This document shows positions 22,280 to 35,089 of a DNA stretch of 64,000 nucleotides, in pieces. The translations under genes and the position numbers were made by a program. The stretch's first letter is position 1. Each line of letters begins with the position of its first letter. Origin of the DNA: Serripes groenlandicus (lineage: Eukaryota; Mollusca; Bivalvia; Cardiida; Cardiidae); contig JASEVX010000001.1 in assembly GCA_031761405.1 (NCBI GenBank), positions 115,916,609 to 115,980,608 of the forward strand, written 5' to 3'. Under the pieces are notes generated by a model that was not told where the DNA came from, did not search any database, and saw nothing but the letters and a program-made list of their open reading frames with translations.

Positions 22280-22552
22280 TTTTACCTCGCTTTCAACAGT
22301 TTTATAAGTTATATCATTGCGATTCCCGGGTAAGTTAAAAGTACTGCTGGCATATATATTCTGAGACAATAGAGTCAGTAGTAATGATAAACCCACACTT
22401 TTGAGCGCCAAAGAGAAAAAGCCATTATCTCCATTTTAACAGTACATTATATTTGATACGACCCGGCATTGGGGTCAAATCCATGACATCACGTCTACGA
22501 GGCAGACGCCCTACCACTATAACGCCTCGAGGCGGTTTCCCTGTTGGCAATC
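22280..22552 (-). mobile_element. Degenerate SINE-like copy, minus strand
   Basis: The minus strand has a tRNA-like head (around 22460-22545, TGGTAGGGCGTCTGCCTCGT) and a body with TTTGGCGCTCAAAAGTGTGG. Its tail, CGCAATGATATAAC, is like the other minus-strand copies. Confidence 0.55.
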
Positions 22553-22859
22553 TAGAGTCAATGAGTCACATCGTACGAACGCTGGCTAAATGAGATTCTC
22601 TCCTTAAGCATATGAACGAGTAGGACTGAACAATGCTTGTTGGAACGCTTCTAGCTTTTCGTTGGCTGTTAGGAAGATAGCAATCTCATTAAAACCAGAT
22701 CTAAACTCTCACGCTCGTATATACGTATATAGAAGTGTTTTGGTCTGATTTTAATGAGATTGGGTAGATCGATACATACATGTAGATGCATTTTATTCAG
22801 TTAATAAGGCAAATACCTCTAAAATAATCCACATATATGTACATCTAATACATTTGCAT

Positions 22860-23069
22860 AAACCCTCCCCCACATACGACATATCTGCAGATGGCGTTGA
22901 AAACATGTTGTCAAACATATGGAATCCCTCTATAAATTACAAAACTATTAATTAATTAAAATGAAAAGATTGTGACAAAAGAAGATTTCTTCTGATTGCT
23001 CCAATATATTGAAAAATCATCGTCTGTTGGAGAAGCGTCAGAAAGCGTCTGTATGTGGGAAAGGGTTAT
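22860..23069. repeat. Foldback element, CCCTTTCCCACAT family
   Basis: AAACCCTCCCCCACATACGA at the left and TCTGTATGTGGGAAAGGGTT at the right are inverted ends. The inner arms are CTGCAGATGGCGTTGAAAAC and ATCATCGTCTGTTGGAGAA. Confidence 0.75.
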
Positions 23070-23239
23070 AGAAGAAATACAAATAAAAGTCAATTAGAAC
23101 TAGTTGAAATTGATAAGCTCAATTTGGACAATTTCGCAATTTCATCAATGCTTTTATCTTATAATCTGCATAACTGTTTTTATTTTCTATTTCCTATTTT
23201 TCTTAAGTATAGTTTCATTAAATGTTATTATATACATGT

Positions 23240-23930
23240 TAGCCTTTTCCAGACTGACTGGCTGGTGTAAGGATAAATGGACCATAAGTACTGGTAACTT
23301 ACCAAGGAAATGCCGTTAAATAACTGAAACATGTTAAAAGCGACCTTAAACATCAAACAATCAATCTATTAGTCTGCTGTTTGGCTTTTCTAAAACAATT
23401 ATGTCCTTTGTTTTGTGGCTAGTCTGACACCTGGTGTACTATAGTAAGAACGTCTTGTACCAACCAACAATAGCGACTAGCTTGGTAAACTCATGTGTCA
23501 CTAGCGTATATATAGTAAATTAGTAAATATATATTGAATTCGGTAAACTCTACAGTTTACCATTACAACGTTATGTTGGGAATCAAAACATAAATAAAGA
23601 ACCAAATTACATTCAATGTTTACAAGGTTACCCGGTCGGTCCAAAAAAAAGGTTGTCTCTATAGCTTTATTGGTCACTATATCATTTCAAACGTGCCCTG
23701 TAAAACTTTAAAAGTGGTAGTATTGGCTGCCCTCCTTGGCGCTCAGGGTTGCGACTGACTGGCTGGTGTCAGGATAAATGGACCAGTAATACTAAATACA
23801 TACACAGGAAAAGCCCTGATATATTTGAATAATTGTTGAAAGCGGCGTAAAAAAACCAAACAATCATCTAAGTGCGCTGTCATTGTTGTCGTATGCCTTA
23901 CCATATAATGAAGTGGTAGGGGCAAGTTAC
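23240..23930 (+). mobile_element. Two SINE 3'-portion fragments
   Basis: GACTGACTGGCTGGTGT-AGGATAAATGGACC occurs at 23250 and 23753. Each copy is followed by a GAAAGCG-CGT(T/A)AAA tail and CAAACAATCA. Such CGTTAAAC plus CAATCA tails are typical of molluscan SINEs in my recollection. Confidence 0.5.
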
Positions 23931-24035
23931 TCCAGACTATGTTGTGGCAAGAGTACTTTACCTTTTCACAAACTCAATCTATATGCATTACTGTTACTAT
24001 TTGTCAGCCAGATCAAACACGTTTAAGAGCTACAA

Positions 24036-24828
24036 ACAAGAGGGCCATGATGGCCCTGGATCACTCACCTGATTTTTTTCCTTTTCACTTTAGCCATATA
24101 AGCCTCGCCCCCTGGCGGCCATAGTCTCCGACCAATCAACTTGGCTTGAAGGAATCTGATAGAGGGTCACCAAATGAACATTTATACAAAACTATTTGAA
24201 AATCGGCCAGACGCTTTCGGAGGAGAAGATTTTTTAAGTTTTCACTATAGCCATATAAGGCAAAATAGCCCCGCCCCCTGGTGGCCATGTTTTTTCACAA
24301 ATCAACATGGCTTGAAGGAATCTGATAGAGGGTCATCCAAGGAACAGTTCACACAATTATTTGAAAATCCGCCTGACACTTTCGGAGGAGAAGATTTTTT
24401 AAGTTTTCACTATAGCCATATAAGCATATAAGGCAAAATAGCCCTGGCTCCCCTGGTGGCCATGTTTTTCGACCAATCAACATGGCTTGAAGGACTCTGA
24501 TAATAGAGGGTCATCTAAGTAACATTTCTACAAAATTATTTGAAATTCTGCCAACCAGTTTGGGAGAAAAGGAATTTGAAGTTTTTTTCATTTCGTTGCC
24601 ATGGAAACCAGAATTCTGCATAGATCTCAAAATGTTGAAGGAATTCTGGTGAGGTCATTGAGAGGATGCTTTCTGTGAAGTTTCATCCCAATCAACCCAC
24701 TGGTTACTGAGGAGAAAAAGTTGACGGACGACGGACAACGGACGACTGACGACGGACGACGCACGACGCACGACGGACAAAAGGCGATCACAATAACTCA
24801 CCTTGAGCAAAGCTCAGGTGAGCTAAAA
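24036..24828 (+). mobile_element. Repeat element with internal 165-bp units and terminal hairpin (copy a)
   Basis: It begins AGAGGGCCATGATGGCCCTG then GATCACTCACCTGA, and ends ACTCACCTTGAGCAAAGCTC then AGGTGAGCTAAAAA. The end is a hairpin (CTCACCTTGAGC/GCTCAGGTGAG) followed by CTAA. About three internal units share AATCTGATAGAGGGTCA and TTATTTGAAAATC. A GACGGACGAC-rich stretch precedes the end. A Helitron-like non-autonomous element is possible but not established. Confidence 0.7.
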
Positions 24829-25066
24829 AGAAGGTATAACAATATATATATATATATAACACAATTCCATACAGTTTTGTGAAACAGGCTTTATTAAAAA
24901 ATGCAACAATACACAATATGACAAAATTACATAGCAAAATGAATATCATGTTTTGCATGTCAGGGAGGCGCTTGATAAGGAAACTTGCATATCAAATTCT
25001 TGGTAAGTCCCGTTGTACGTAGACAGTCCGTTAAAATGCGTACATGGTGAGTGAATTCCATCAATG

Positions 25067-25374
25067 CAGAGATCCGTACATCTCTCCCTGACAGTGATCC
25101 GTACATCACTCCCTGACAGAGATCCGTACATCTCTCCCTGGCAGTGTTCCGTACATCACTCCCTGACAGAGATCCGTACATCTCTCCCTGACAGTGTTCC
25201 GTACATCACTCCCTGACAGAGATCCGTACATCTCTCCCTGACAGTGTTCCTTACATCACTCCCTGACAGAGATCCGTACATCTCTTCCTGACAGTGTTCC
25301 GTACATCACTCCCTGACAGTGATCCGTACATCTCTCCCTGACAGAGATCCGTACATCTCTCCTTGACAGTATTG
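25067..25374. repeat. 25-bp minisatellite, about 12 units in alternating pairs
   Basis: Two monomer variants, GAGATCCGTACATCTCTCCC+TGACA and GTGTTCCGTACATCACTCCC+TGACA, mostly alternate, giving a 50-bp higher-order period. Confidence 0.95.
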
Positions 25375-25375
25375 A

Positions 25376-26632
25376 ATAACCAGAACAATACGTTTATACG
25401 GACAACACCACAACTACAAAGTAAGCAATTAATATGTCTTCTGCAAATATGTAACTATTTACTTGAAATAAGATTTTAAAGAGTCGTCTGCCAAATAAAA
25501 CAAACTTAGCGAAACCTTGTTATAACTAGAAATGTTGAAGAATGTTCTCGAATGTTGCCTGTATCAGATGAAGGATTAAACAAACACTTCCTCCATTCAG
25601 ATTTAGAATAGTAATAGTTATACTTTGCGAATGTGTAGATTGCTGTATGTGAGAAAGGGTTTAACTGTACACATGACAGAGAGAAGAGAATAATCTACAT
25701 GAGAGATGCAACAACACAAACAGACATGTATATCATCGACTCGGTGCGTTTTGTTCAAGCTTTTGTATTATTGTGTTTTTGAAAAATGTAGGCGAAAAAT
25801 AGACGGTACGATAATAAAATCTATCTTGTCCTACGTTGTTCTCAAAATAGTTTAAAACCGCGATTAACGGGATATTCAAATTAATTTTACTATTCTTTAT
25901 AGTTGTGAAGGATACAAGGAAAAAATAATAATACCGATAGTCTTAATATTAAAATCAAATTTGAAATGTGATATTGGCATTAAATATTAAGCTAATAATC
26001 ACCTGCATTCATACTATTCATAATATGTCGGGAGAACGGAATATTACATCAGGTCTTAAAACGAGGTCGAAGAACTAACGTCCCGTTCCAAACCAAATCA
26101 GGGAAAACCCTTTCGGATTTCTCTGTATAGATAACATATTTAAAATAATATATTATAGCGATAGCATTCAATAAAAATGTAAGCTGGTGTGATTGTATGT
26201 TTGGCAGTTCAAAAAACAAATATTGTTCCGGCATCACACAAAAAGTGATATTTAACCTATTATAACTTTATAATGAATACACATACTAATAATTCATCAA
26301 TTGAATATGATGGTAGATCTATATAATTGTTGTCCTGATTATACAAAAACCAAAACCCCACAATCGCACATTCGCGTAAATAGTACAGCAATGTGTTAGG
26401 ACATTTCTTATCCAAGAATAGTTATTTCTTATGAAACAGACGATAAGAAGATATTCATAAAAAACAAGTTATTTCTTATTTTGAACGATGCTTTCAACTA
26501 AGCATCAAAATAATTGTTTAACATTTCAAAATGCAAAAAATGAATCTTCATAATGTTTCATCGTGTACGATATATTATAGGGAATAGCACAAAAGAAGAG
26601 ATTTAAAAATTACAGATTTCTTATTTCACTCT
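25376..26632. other. Intergenic, nothing gene-like
   Basis: Scattered remnants of the foldback family (GTCGTCTGCC at 25481, TGTATGTGAGAAAGGGTTTA at 25645). Otherwise featureless AT-rich DNA. Confidence 0.5.
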
Positions 26633-26633
26633 T

Positions 26634-26862
26634 AAACCCTTTCCCTCATACGGCAATTCTGCAGCAGACGACTTTGAACATATTTTGTCAAGATATGGAA
26701 AATCTCCATAATTGAATGGATAACCTATGTCTAAAAGTGGAAAACATTGTGGCAAAAGGAGAAATTGCACGTTTTGTGCAATTTCTTCTTTTGTCACTAT
26801 GTTTTCAAAAAACCGTCTGCTGCAGAGGCGTCAGAAAGCGTCTATATGAGGAAAAGGGTTAA
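26634..26862. repeat. Foldback element, CCCTTTCCCACAT family, well preserved
   Basis: AAACCCTTTCCCTCATACGG and CTGCAGCAGACGACTTTGAA at the left pair with ACCGTCTGCTGCAGAGGCGT and GAGGAAAAGGGTTAA at the right. Inside, GAAATTGCACGTTTTGTGCA then ATTTCTTC forms a hairpin. Confidence 0.8.
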
Positions 26863-27640
26863 CATATATTATGGATTCTTAAATAATCATCGAGACGATT
26901 TTCTTGAGTACCAACACATAGAACATGATCCAATGATTAAATAACTCTTTACTTTTCCTTACATATGCCTGTGACTTTGACAGCTTACCATCCGTTGTGT
27001 GGCCATTTCCAAATTGTTTGCATCAGGACACGCGTTAAATATAAATGGCAGAAGTCAACACGATTCTTTCGGGAAAAATTGCAATGTTACTGCAGAACGC
27101 TTGAAATGATCAGTACCATTAAAGTGACATACAATGACGACACTGCGGCAAGTGTACTGTTTAAACAGAATGAAATACCAAAGTGCCTATAAAATGATCG
27201 TTAACCAAGTACTGGAACAAAATGTCATTATTAACATATTCAAAAGCATTAGATACGGTGCGATTTTTACGTTCTATTTTTCTTTACTCGACCGACAAAA
27301 CCTCTATATGATAGTCACTAATGTATGTGTGGGGTGGGAACGGGGGACCAGTTTACTCTTTATCTCGGTCTGTGAACTGTTTGTATGATACCATTCATAC
27401 ACGCTGACCACTATCAACACCCATCAACTCTAAGTTCTCATTACAATTGGTCTAGACTTGCACTGGATATCCAAGAGGAATCACTCATAGCGTCAAATAT
27501 GTCATTGTCGGGGGAATAATGTAGCTTCTCGGGTGAAGGATACCAACACTTTCTGTAGCAAGTCGTTATTACCTACAGGAATTCTGTTTTTGTTCGGTCG
27601 GATAGCAAAACTGTGAATAGGCTGCTCCTTCAGGAAGTTA
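26863..27640. other. Intergenic, nothing recognised
   Basis: Only short open frames are present. None shows a domain, splice context or paralogue. Confidence 0.45.
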
Positions 27641-27641
27641 C

Positions 27642-28092
27642 GGCAGCTCTAAAGGGACACACACGAAACATTTTTTATCTCGTGCGCACGACTTAGTATC
27701 TCGTGCGCACGAGATACTAAGTCGTGCGAACGAGATAAGTATCTCGTGCGAACGAGATACTAAGTCGTGCGAACGAGATAATATCTCGTGTGCACGAGAT
27801 AAAAATAAAATCGTATGTAATTTATAAAAATGTGTGTGTCCCTTTAGAGTTGTCGTAGGCAGCTCTATAAGGACACACACGATTCTGTTGTTATCTCGTG
27901 CGCACGAGATACTATGTCGTGCGAACGAGATACTATCTCGCGCGAACGAGATACTAAGTCGTGCGAACGAGATAAGTATCTCGTGCGCACGAGATACTAA
28001 GTCGTGCGAACGAGATACTATCTCGTGCGCACGAGATAAAAAAAAAATTCGTATGTAATTTATAAAAATGTGTGTGTCCCTTTAGAGCTGCT
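27642..28092. mobile_element. Doubled palindromic TIR element with ATCTCGTGCGCACGAGAT repeats
   Basis: There are two adjacent copies (27642-27856 and 27857-28092). Each begins GGCAGCTCTAAAGGGACACA or close to it, and ends TGTGTGTCCCTTTAGAG. Each interior is a run of TATCTCGTGCGCACGAGATA and AAGTCGTGCGAACGAGATA palindromes. The shared right part is AATTCGTATGTAATTTATAA. Confidence 0.88.
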
Positions 28093-29780
28093 GAAGGTAG
28101 TCCTCCCAGGTCAGCGTGCTGGTTTTGTAATAGAAATATACACATGAGCCGCATCATGCAATAAGCGATATTGTTACATCTGTGAACAGAGGAAACTCGG
28201 ATGAGCCTGAACATACGTACAGTCTCCCTGGAGATTTCACTGTCCATCTATATGTCATATATCAGACATACATCGTCTGACAAAAAACAAGATATGTAGC
28301 CAACTAGTTTTTACGCAAATAGAACTAAATATATTTGATGCAAAATCGAACATTCAGTAGGACTATTAAAACGTCGCCATAAATATTAACTATTTCTCTG
28401 ATACAGAACACTCATGACGCTCATGTAGAGCACTATTTTTGAAAACGTTTGAAGCAAGCAATTTCTCCTATTCCATCAATGTTATCAAATCTGTGTTACA
28501 AAAGTAAATTCGATTTATGTATTTTGCGATTGTATCATCATGTTCAAATGCTGTTCTACAATTACGTATCATTTCTCTTTTAGAATAATTAGGGCTTAAT
28601 TCATATAACCCCAGTAATCAACAAGTGTGTAATATGCGTAAAATTATAGTCTACTGCAACGTGCGTCAAAAGTCGTCTGTATCAGATAGAAGAGTAATAT
28701 ACGAGTTAAATAATATAAATGGGAGTAGTGTATATCCTCTAAAATGATCAAGAACTATAGACAACGAGAGAATAGTTAGATAAGAAAGAAAAAAACCTGA
28801 CAAAAGAGAAATAATGAAAAACATTCATGAAAAATAGAAAAATACAATTTTTGAGCTTTTCTCGCCACAATGTTTTCAAAAGCTGTTTCTTCAAATGCAT
28901 AGAAGTTGTCTGTATCGGATAACGAGTAAAAGCTGAACGCATGCACACCGTCCATGTTGGAATGTGGTCATTTCCACAATCAATCCTTTTTTAATCTCAA
29001 TATTTATCTTATCCAGAACAACGGATGTTGACCGTACATCCGCTAACCAAGTATGCGAAGTGTTAACTAATTCAACAATTCTTACTGAATACTCATTATA
29101 AGCGAATTCCATATTTAAATATCTTCGTAATTACGCAGTTACTGTTGAAATCATGCTTCTAGAAACAGAAATATTCACAATAATAATAGGTTTGAGTGTC
29201 AGTCAGTAGTGAAAGTTTATTACTTCGCTTATTTAACACACTTCGGTTACTTCCGTGAGATGGCCGGAGACACCCGAGTCACATTCATGTTATCTTGCTC
29301 AATATTGGCGGAAGGAACCGATTTCAAGCTCTTTCTTCTGCCTTCCGTCTTGGGTAACAAAATCTGCCGCCGAAAAAATCAAAAAATTTGGTTGTTTTTT
29401 GCACAAGAATTTTCGTCATAATTATGCAGATATTCAAAGAGTTTAAGTCATTCAATGGAGTAAAGTGATAATGATTTCGATTTCCTTATTTGAAGTATTT
29501 ACAAATTCAATATACATTTATATTAGTAAGAAAGTATTTCTATTTTCATGCCGTTTGCAGTTATAATGTGTAAATGAAACAAAATCAGCTGAATATATCA
29601 CTTCTTTTCTTCTTTTACTGCATATCTCTCTGTCATTGTTCTTACTTTTATACCCTTTATACACTCCCATTTCGGATAAGGATTTACAATATGATATGAT
29701 GCATCGCCAATAGTAGGTTGTAAATTCTTATGGTATAACATTTTTATTTTATAGAGATATAATAAAATGCTTTTCCATTA
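28093..29780. other. Intergenic, no gene seen
   Basis: Contains foldback-family remnants near 28660 and 28865-28925 (CCACAATGTTTTCAAAAGC). No supported coding region. Confidence 0.5.
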
Positions 29781-29960
29781 GACTGCCATGGTGGTGTAGC
29801 AGAAGAGCGTCCGCATGGGGTGAGGGAGGTCAAGGGTTCGAACCCCCGGCCGGGTCATACAAAAGTCTATAACAATGGTAGTAACAACTGTCCCTCTGAA
29901 ACAGTGTTGAGAGCAGCGTATACAGACATACAAAATAAGCATTTCCAATAAAGAAACAAA
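29781..29960 (+). mobile_element. tRNA-derived SINE
   Basis: The head CATGGTGGTGTAGCAGAAGA (A-box-like) and AGGTCAAGGGTTCGAACCCC (B box GGTTCGAAC) spaces like a tRNA, but it has no proper anticodon or acceptor stems. A non-tRNA body follows. It is a SINE head rather than a tRNA gene. Confidence 0.65.
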
Positions 29961-31410
29961 AACAACAGTGAATAATAGATGATTATATTTTATTAAAACA
30001 TACATTATTCGATAAACCAAGAAACTGTTAGAATGGACAATAATCGTGTATTCAAAAGTTAATTCAAGAATAATGATTACAGATCATTTCTACAAGATGT
30101 TCTACTTATTATGTCAATTGCGACAGACATTAAAGCTTATTAATAGTTACGGATTGTATCACCATCATGAATGTATTTCATTATCATTACTATCATTATT
30201 ACATCAATACTTTTTTTTTTATAAATACCCATTATATCAATAAAACTCTTAAATTCTAGATAATGAAAGAGTTTAATTTATATAAAGTATGATCATTACT
30301 ATAATTTATTATTTGTATTATTAGTAGTATAACTATAATTGTGCAGTGTAGGACATAACCTGTGTCACACCGTTGTATATAAACATGAAATGGAGTTAGG
30401 ACGTATGTAAATAGCCGGATCGAACAGAGAAGGTTGTTCATACAGTTCTTGGTTCGGTATTGGGGCCTCAAAAGTCGTTGCCTGATTATACTGAAATAAA
30501 CAAGAAAGAGAAATAAGTCGCGTCAGGCAGAAAGGGTTCTTGTTGCATCTCCGTTTTGACGAACTATAACGGATGTTGGCATTTGAAATAGTTTTGGTTT
30601 CGTTAGAAGTTATGTTAAATTATCTCTAGCGAACAGTTAGAACTCAAGTTGGCCCGTGCCTATGCGCAGACTGGCCCGTGACGTCACTGTTCGTACTCGC
30701 TACATGATCGTTAATCGCATTTGTATGTTGCTAAATTAAAACTTAATTCTGCAACAGAAGAGTGTCCGTCTCTTTGGTAATACAACATTTACATATTTAT
30801 AATGTTTAGGTCTTATGGATATGTGTCGGTATATGCCTGCCTTAATGCAGTGGGATCAATATTTACAACTTAATTTATAGATACTATTGGATTGATTGAA
30901 GTATAACGCCATACCCAACGGTACATCAGTTAGTTTACGGCGGTCAGTTCACGAAATGTGTGTTTCCTGACTATCTCGCACAAGTACTCTACACAGTTTT
31001 CTTGCCAGGCAACTGGCTACCTCCCCATATAGACTGTTTAGTCCAGTTGTGAAAGACCAATGACACGAATGACACAATGACACTTGTCAATCTTCGGAAA
31101 TAATGAATAGTTTGGACTCACGGCCCCTATTAGTATTGCCCATCGTCGTTAACGACTTATCTATCGCAACTCGACGATATTTTATTAAAATACGACGGCC
31201 TTCGGATGACTGTACACTTTTAAAATGGGTTACATCTCGTGATTTCAAGAACTTCAATAATATGATCAGGGTGCTTACAGATGTACCGAATAAGGAAAAT
31301 ATTGTTTCGCCATTTAAGTGATTTGAACGATACGTTTACAGATGCTGTCTGTCTCTGTTCCGAATATAAACGGCTTTTTGTGCCTTTTAACCAGACGATT
31401 GTTTTAAACA
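29961..31410. other. Intergenic, nothing recognised
   Basis: AT-rich DNA with a T run at 30211. No repeat family or gene was identified by eye. Confidence 0.45.
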
Positions 31411-32597
31411 CGAGAGCCATGCTGGACCTGGATCGCTCACCGGACTTATGCAATGCGATTGTTCATGCCAACCACACAGTCAACCACATTAACTCATGTT
31501 GTGGTCAGGTAAGCTACACTGCCATTAGACACACCTTTAATCTCCTGACAGCATCGCCCCCTGGAGGCCATGTTTTTTGACCGGTCACCATGGATTGAAG
31601 GAATATCGTAGAGTGTCACCCAAGAAAATATACGGCTAACAGCCCCGCGCCCCTGGTAGCCTTATTTTACGACCAATCAACATGGCTTGGTGGAATCTGA
31701 TAGAGAGTCATACAAGGAATATTTCTACACAATTATTTGAAAATCGGCCAGATACTTTCGTCGGAGAAGATTTTTTAAGTTTCACTTTAACCATATTAGG
31801 CAAAATATCCCTGCAACCTGGTGGCAAGTTTTTCAACCAAACAACATTGCATGAAGAAATCTGATAAAAGGTCACCACAGAACATTTCTACAAAATTATT
31901 TGAAAATCGGCCAGATACTTTCGTCGAAGAAGATTTTTTAAGTTTTCACTTTAACCATATTAGGCAAAACAGCTATGCACCCTGGTGGCATGTTTTTCAA
32001 CAAATCAACATGGCTTGAACGAATCTGATAGAGGGTCACCACGTAACATTTCTACAAAATTATTTGAAAATTGGCCAGACACTTTCGGAAGAGAAGACTT
32101 TTTAAGTTTTCATAGCCATATAATGCACAACCGCCTCGCCCCCTGGAGGCCATACTTTTCGACCAATCAACATGGCTTGAAGGAATCTGATAGAAAGTCT
32201 CCCTAGGAACATTTGTACAATATTTTTTTAAGTTTTCACTATAGCCTGGCGGCCATTATATTTTACCAATCAACATGGCTTGAAGGAATCTGATAGAGGA
32301 TCATCCAAGCAACATTTCTACAAAATTATTTGAAAATCGACCATCCAGTTTGTAAGCAGAAGAATTTTTAAATTCTTTTCGTTTGGTTGCCATGGATACC
32401 AGAATTCTGCATGTATCCCAACAATTTGAAGGAATTCTGGTGAGGTCATTGAGAGGATGCCTTCTGTGAAGTTCCATCCATATTGACCCACTTGTTACTG
32501 AGGAGAAGATGTTAACGGACGACGCAAGACGGAACCCGGACAAAAGGTGATCACACTAACTCACCTTGAGAACTTCGTGCTCAGGTGAGCTAAAAAG
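31411..32597 (+). mobile_element. Repeat element with internal 160-bp units and terminal hairpin (copy b)
   Basis: Same family and orientation as 24036-24828. It starts CGAGAGCCATGCTGGACCTG then GATCGCTCACC, and ends ACTCACCTTGAGAACTTCGT then GCTCAGGTGAGCTAAAAA. About six internal units share CATGGCTTGAAGGAATCTGA and ACATTTCTACAAAATTATTT, against three in copy a. Confidence 0.75.
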
Positions 32598-32886
32598 AGC
32601 TAAAAAGAGTTGGACAATTATACTTTTTTTCAAAACGAGCAGTTGCTTTAATCATGTTTTATCACTCGGGGTCACAAAAACAGTGAGATGTATATTATCC
32701 AAAAATAGGTTTTCTTGAATTAGCTCAAACAGTACCAGAAAATTAATATTTTGCCGTTGATCTGATATTTAACATTTGGCACTCATACATTACCATTCAT
32801 TAAGTTGGCACACGGAAATGTCTAGGCACGATGAATGACGTGTAAATATTTCATGCAATCATTTGTACCAAGGGTAACTAATCGAG

Positions 32887-32892
32887 TTTATT
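32887..32892 (-). terminator. AATAAA overlapping the stop codon of copy 2
   Basis: The coding strand reads TGAATAAAC, so a poly(A) hexamer begins inside the stop. If used, the 3' UTR would be only tens of bases. It may be chance. Confidence 0.3.
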
Positions 32893-33031
32893 CACTGACC
32901 TTGGTGGCAGGTGAAACAGCACTCAAACGCAAACATTGTGCAAGCTTCCTCAAAGCCAAACACATTAATCAGATCATTGCATGTGTATTGTTCACGTCCT
33001 TTGACGATCCTATCTTTCTTGCAAATGGTCT
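32892..33031 (-). pseudogene. Copy 2 exon 16: second six-cysteine module and stop
   Basis: Encodes TICKKDRIVKGREQYTC, then CTMFAFECCFTCHQGQ and TGA (32892-32894). All six Cys are kept. The TGA overlaps an AATAAA on the coding strand. Confidence 0.82.
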
Positions 33032-33095
33032 CTGAAACACAAAGGACACAACTTAACCCTAACCAGTTTGGCGTTGGAATAAAATGCCATCGGAC

Positions 33096-33194
33096 ATGTG
33101 CCAGTCTCGTTTAATATCTAAAAATAGCACTTGACTTAATATTGCAAATATATTGTCAAATGCTATTTTTAGATTTTATACGCGACTGGCATCT
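33096..33194. repeat. Small foldback sequence downstream of copy 2 exon 15
   Basis: ATGTGCCAGTCTCG and TATCTAAAAATAGCA at the left are inverted at the right as TGCTATTTTTAGA and CGCGACTGGCATCT, with a roughly 25-nt loop. It lies in intron 15 of copy 2. Confidence 0.8.
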
Positions 33195-33903
33195 GTGTGT
33201 TCGGTAGTTTGATATCTCACCATACATTACAACAATCTTCTCAGTGTTTCCACTCGTTAGTTTTAGATTGTTTGATGATCATCTGACTCGATAGCGGACA
33301 GTGCAGACCCTGTTCAAATGTCCGAATGCCTTTTGTCCAGCGTGAATGCTTAATTTAGAGACAATGGTCATCCCCAATGAGGTATTTGAAGTTAGTATTC
33401 AAGATGTAGTTATTAACAATTTTAAAATAATCAGAAACAGTTTTAAAGATTAAGTCAATCACTATAGAATCTTGTTGCCTTTTTATCTGTAAAACAGCAG
33501 GCATTTGTGAACTTGAAACGAGAAGGGCATATTGCTTCTAGTTTCTTCTAGGACAATACATACTAGGTAGCCCTTTTACACGTACAGCGCGTATGTAACA
33601 AACGACTCTGAAAGTTTCCGTGCCCTATGATCGAAATCCCCTATCATTTAAAGTTAAATTCTTAAATAGAGTTGAAACATTGAGAGAAAAAGCGGAAATG
33701 CTTTTCGTGATACATTTTCCATAGTGTCATGTATAGGTTTTCCTAAATGCATATTCATATGGGAAAGAGTGAAATATGAGAGGAGAAAGCTCTGGAGGTA
33801 GTCACATATTGCATTAGGCCTTGATTTATTGCTCGTCCAGCATGTTTGATGTTCAGCCTTTTGTTATTCAAGAATTATGTAGTAAGAATGAAGATTCACT
33901 TAC

Positions 33904-34020
33904 GGCACGTTTCACAGCAGTCGGCAGCAAATCTTTTGCACATTCTACCCTTGTTTCCGAAGAACAATCGAAGTTGATTGCAGAACAAACCACCTCTACC
34001 GTAGTTAATACATTCTAAAC
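33904..34020 (-). pseudogene. Copy 2 exon 15: first six-cysteine PLAC-like module
   Basis: Encodes GLECINYGRGGLFC through MCKRFAADCCETC, with all six Cys at the copy 1 spacing. The acceptor is TTTCAG and the donor GTAAGT. Confidence 0.82.
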
Positions 34021-35089
34021 CTGAAATGGATATGTTGTAGAAAGGCACACCAAGGATTAAGCAATTGTGTTGAGAGTTATTAATAAAAGCGATTGACTTG
34101 TTTTCTCACATCCTATCCTTCGTATATGATTAAGAGCCGTCCCTGGAGTCTTTTTTGTCTGTTTGACTGCCATATTTGGTACCCTTTAAAGTAACATTGT
34201 CGTTCACCTACTGGGTCTACACTTCTAGTTTTTTGTCCAGGGTATGTATTTAGGAATAGAGACTATATAGTTGGACAGTAACAACTTTCGTGAGACTTCA
34301 GTGTACGCAGATGTTATGAGACCCAGAATGCAAAAAGGCAGTTTTTATATATGTAATGAATTCAATATGTGTTGTTTCAACCAAGTTTTGATGAAATAAT
34401 AGATAATGAGATTGCATTGTCTTTCTAAAGCGTATTCTATTTTCTCAAACGTATTGCTTGATGAGATTTACCTGAGACCGAATATGTTTAGTGTTAAGGA
34501 GTCAATAAACTTTCATTAAAGTTGTGCTTCGTTTCATGAAAATAAACAAAGTCGGATATAAACCCCGCTCTTTTAATGTGATGAAAGTACAATTCCCTGA
34601 TAATAATGAATAATTAATAGATTAAAGACCCCAAAACAACTACTGAAGAGTGTTATAGTATTCATCTGAACATATTGTTACTTTCTTAACATTATGTTCC
34701 AGATCAACAATGTGTCCAGATTAAAGACGATTGAATTCGGGAAAATGGTTATTTGTGAACACGCAGACATTTTTTAAGTGTTCGTTCATTGCAAATACGA
34801 TCGTCTGGAATCCTTATTTCGACACAGTTAACTGTCGGCGTACCACAGCCTAAAGTAGGGAATGGAATCAAGAACTAAGTTGCCTTCTTCTATGCGGAAT
34901 CTAGTTTTGTTCTCTTATAATTATAATTAAAACCCACTTACCAGTTTACTAGACGTAGATTTATAAACGAGGCTATATCCTTCATATAGTAAATGAAGTA
35001 ATTATAAAATTCAAAATATTCAGATTGGTTCAACAAATGTGGTAAGTTATTACGTTGTGATTTTAGAATAATAATTCAAGACTTTATAC
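34021..35089. other. Intron 14 of copy 2, nothing recognised
   Basis: AT-rich DNA with no repeat family or gene seen by eye. Intron 15 (33032-33903) likewise shows only the foldback at 33096. Confidence 0.45.

Noticed and set aside
27834..28058. 74-aa frame with repeated SRANEIL
   Set aside because: It is a translation of the ATCTCGTGCGCACGAGAT palindrome array inside a TIR element.
29783..29857. Functional tRNA gene
   Set aside because: A and B boxes are recognisable, but no consistent acceptor or anticodon stem could be folded by eye, and a SINE body follows.
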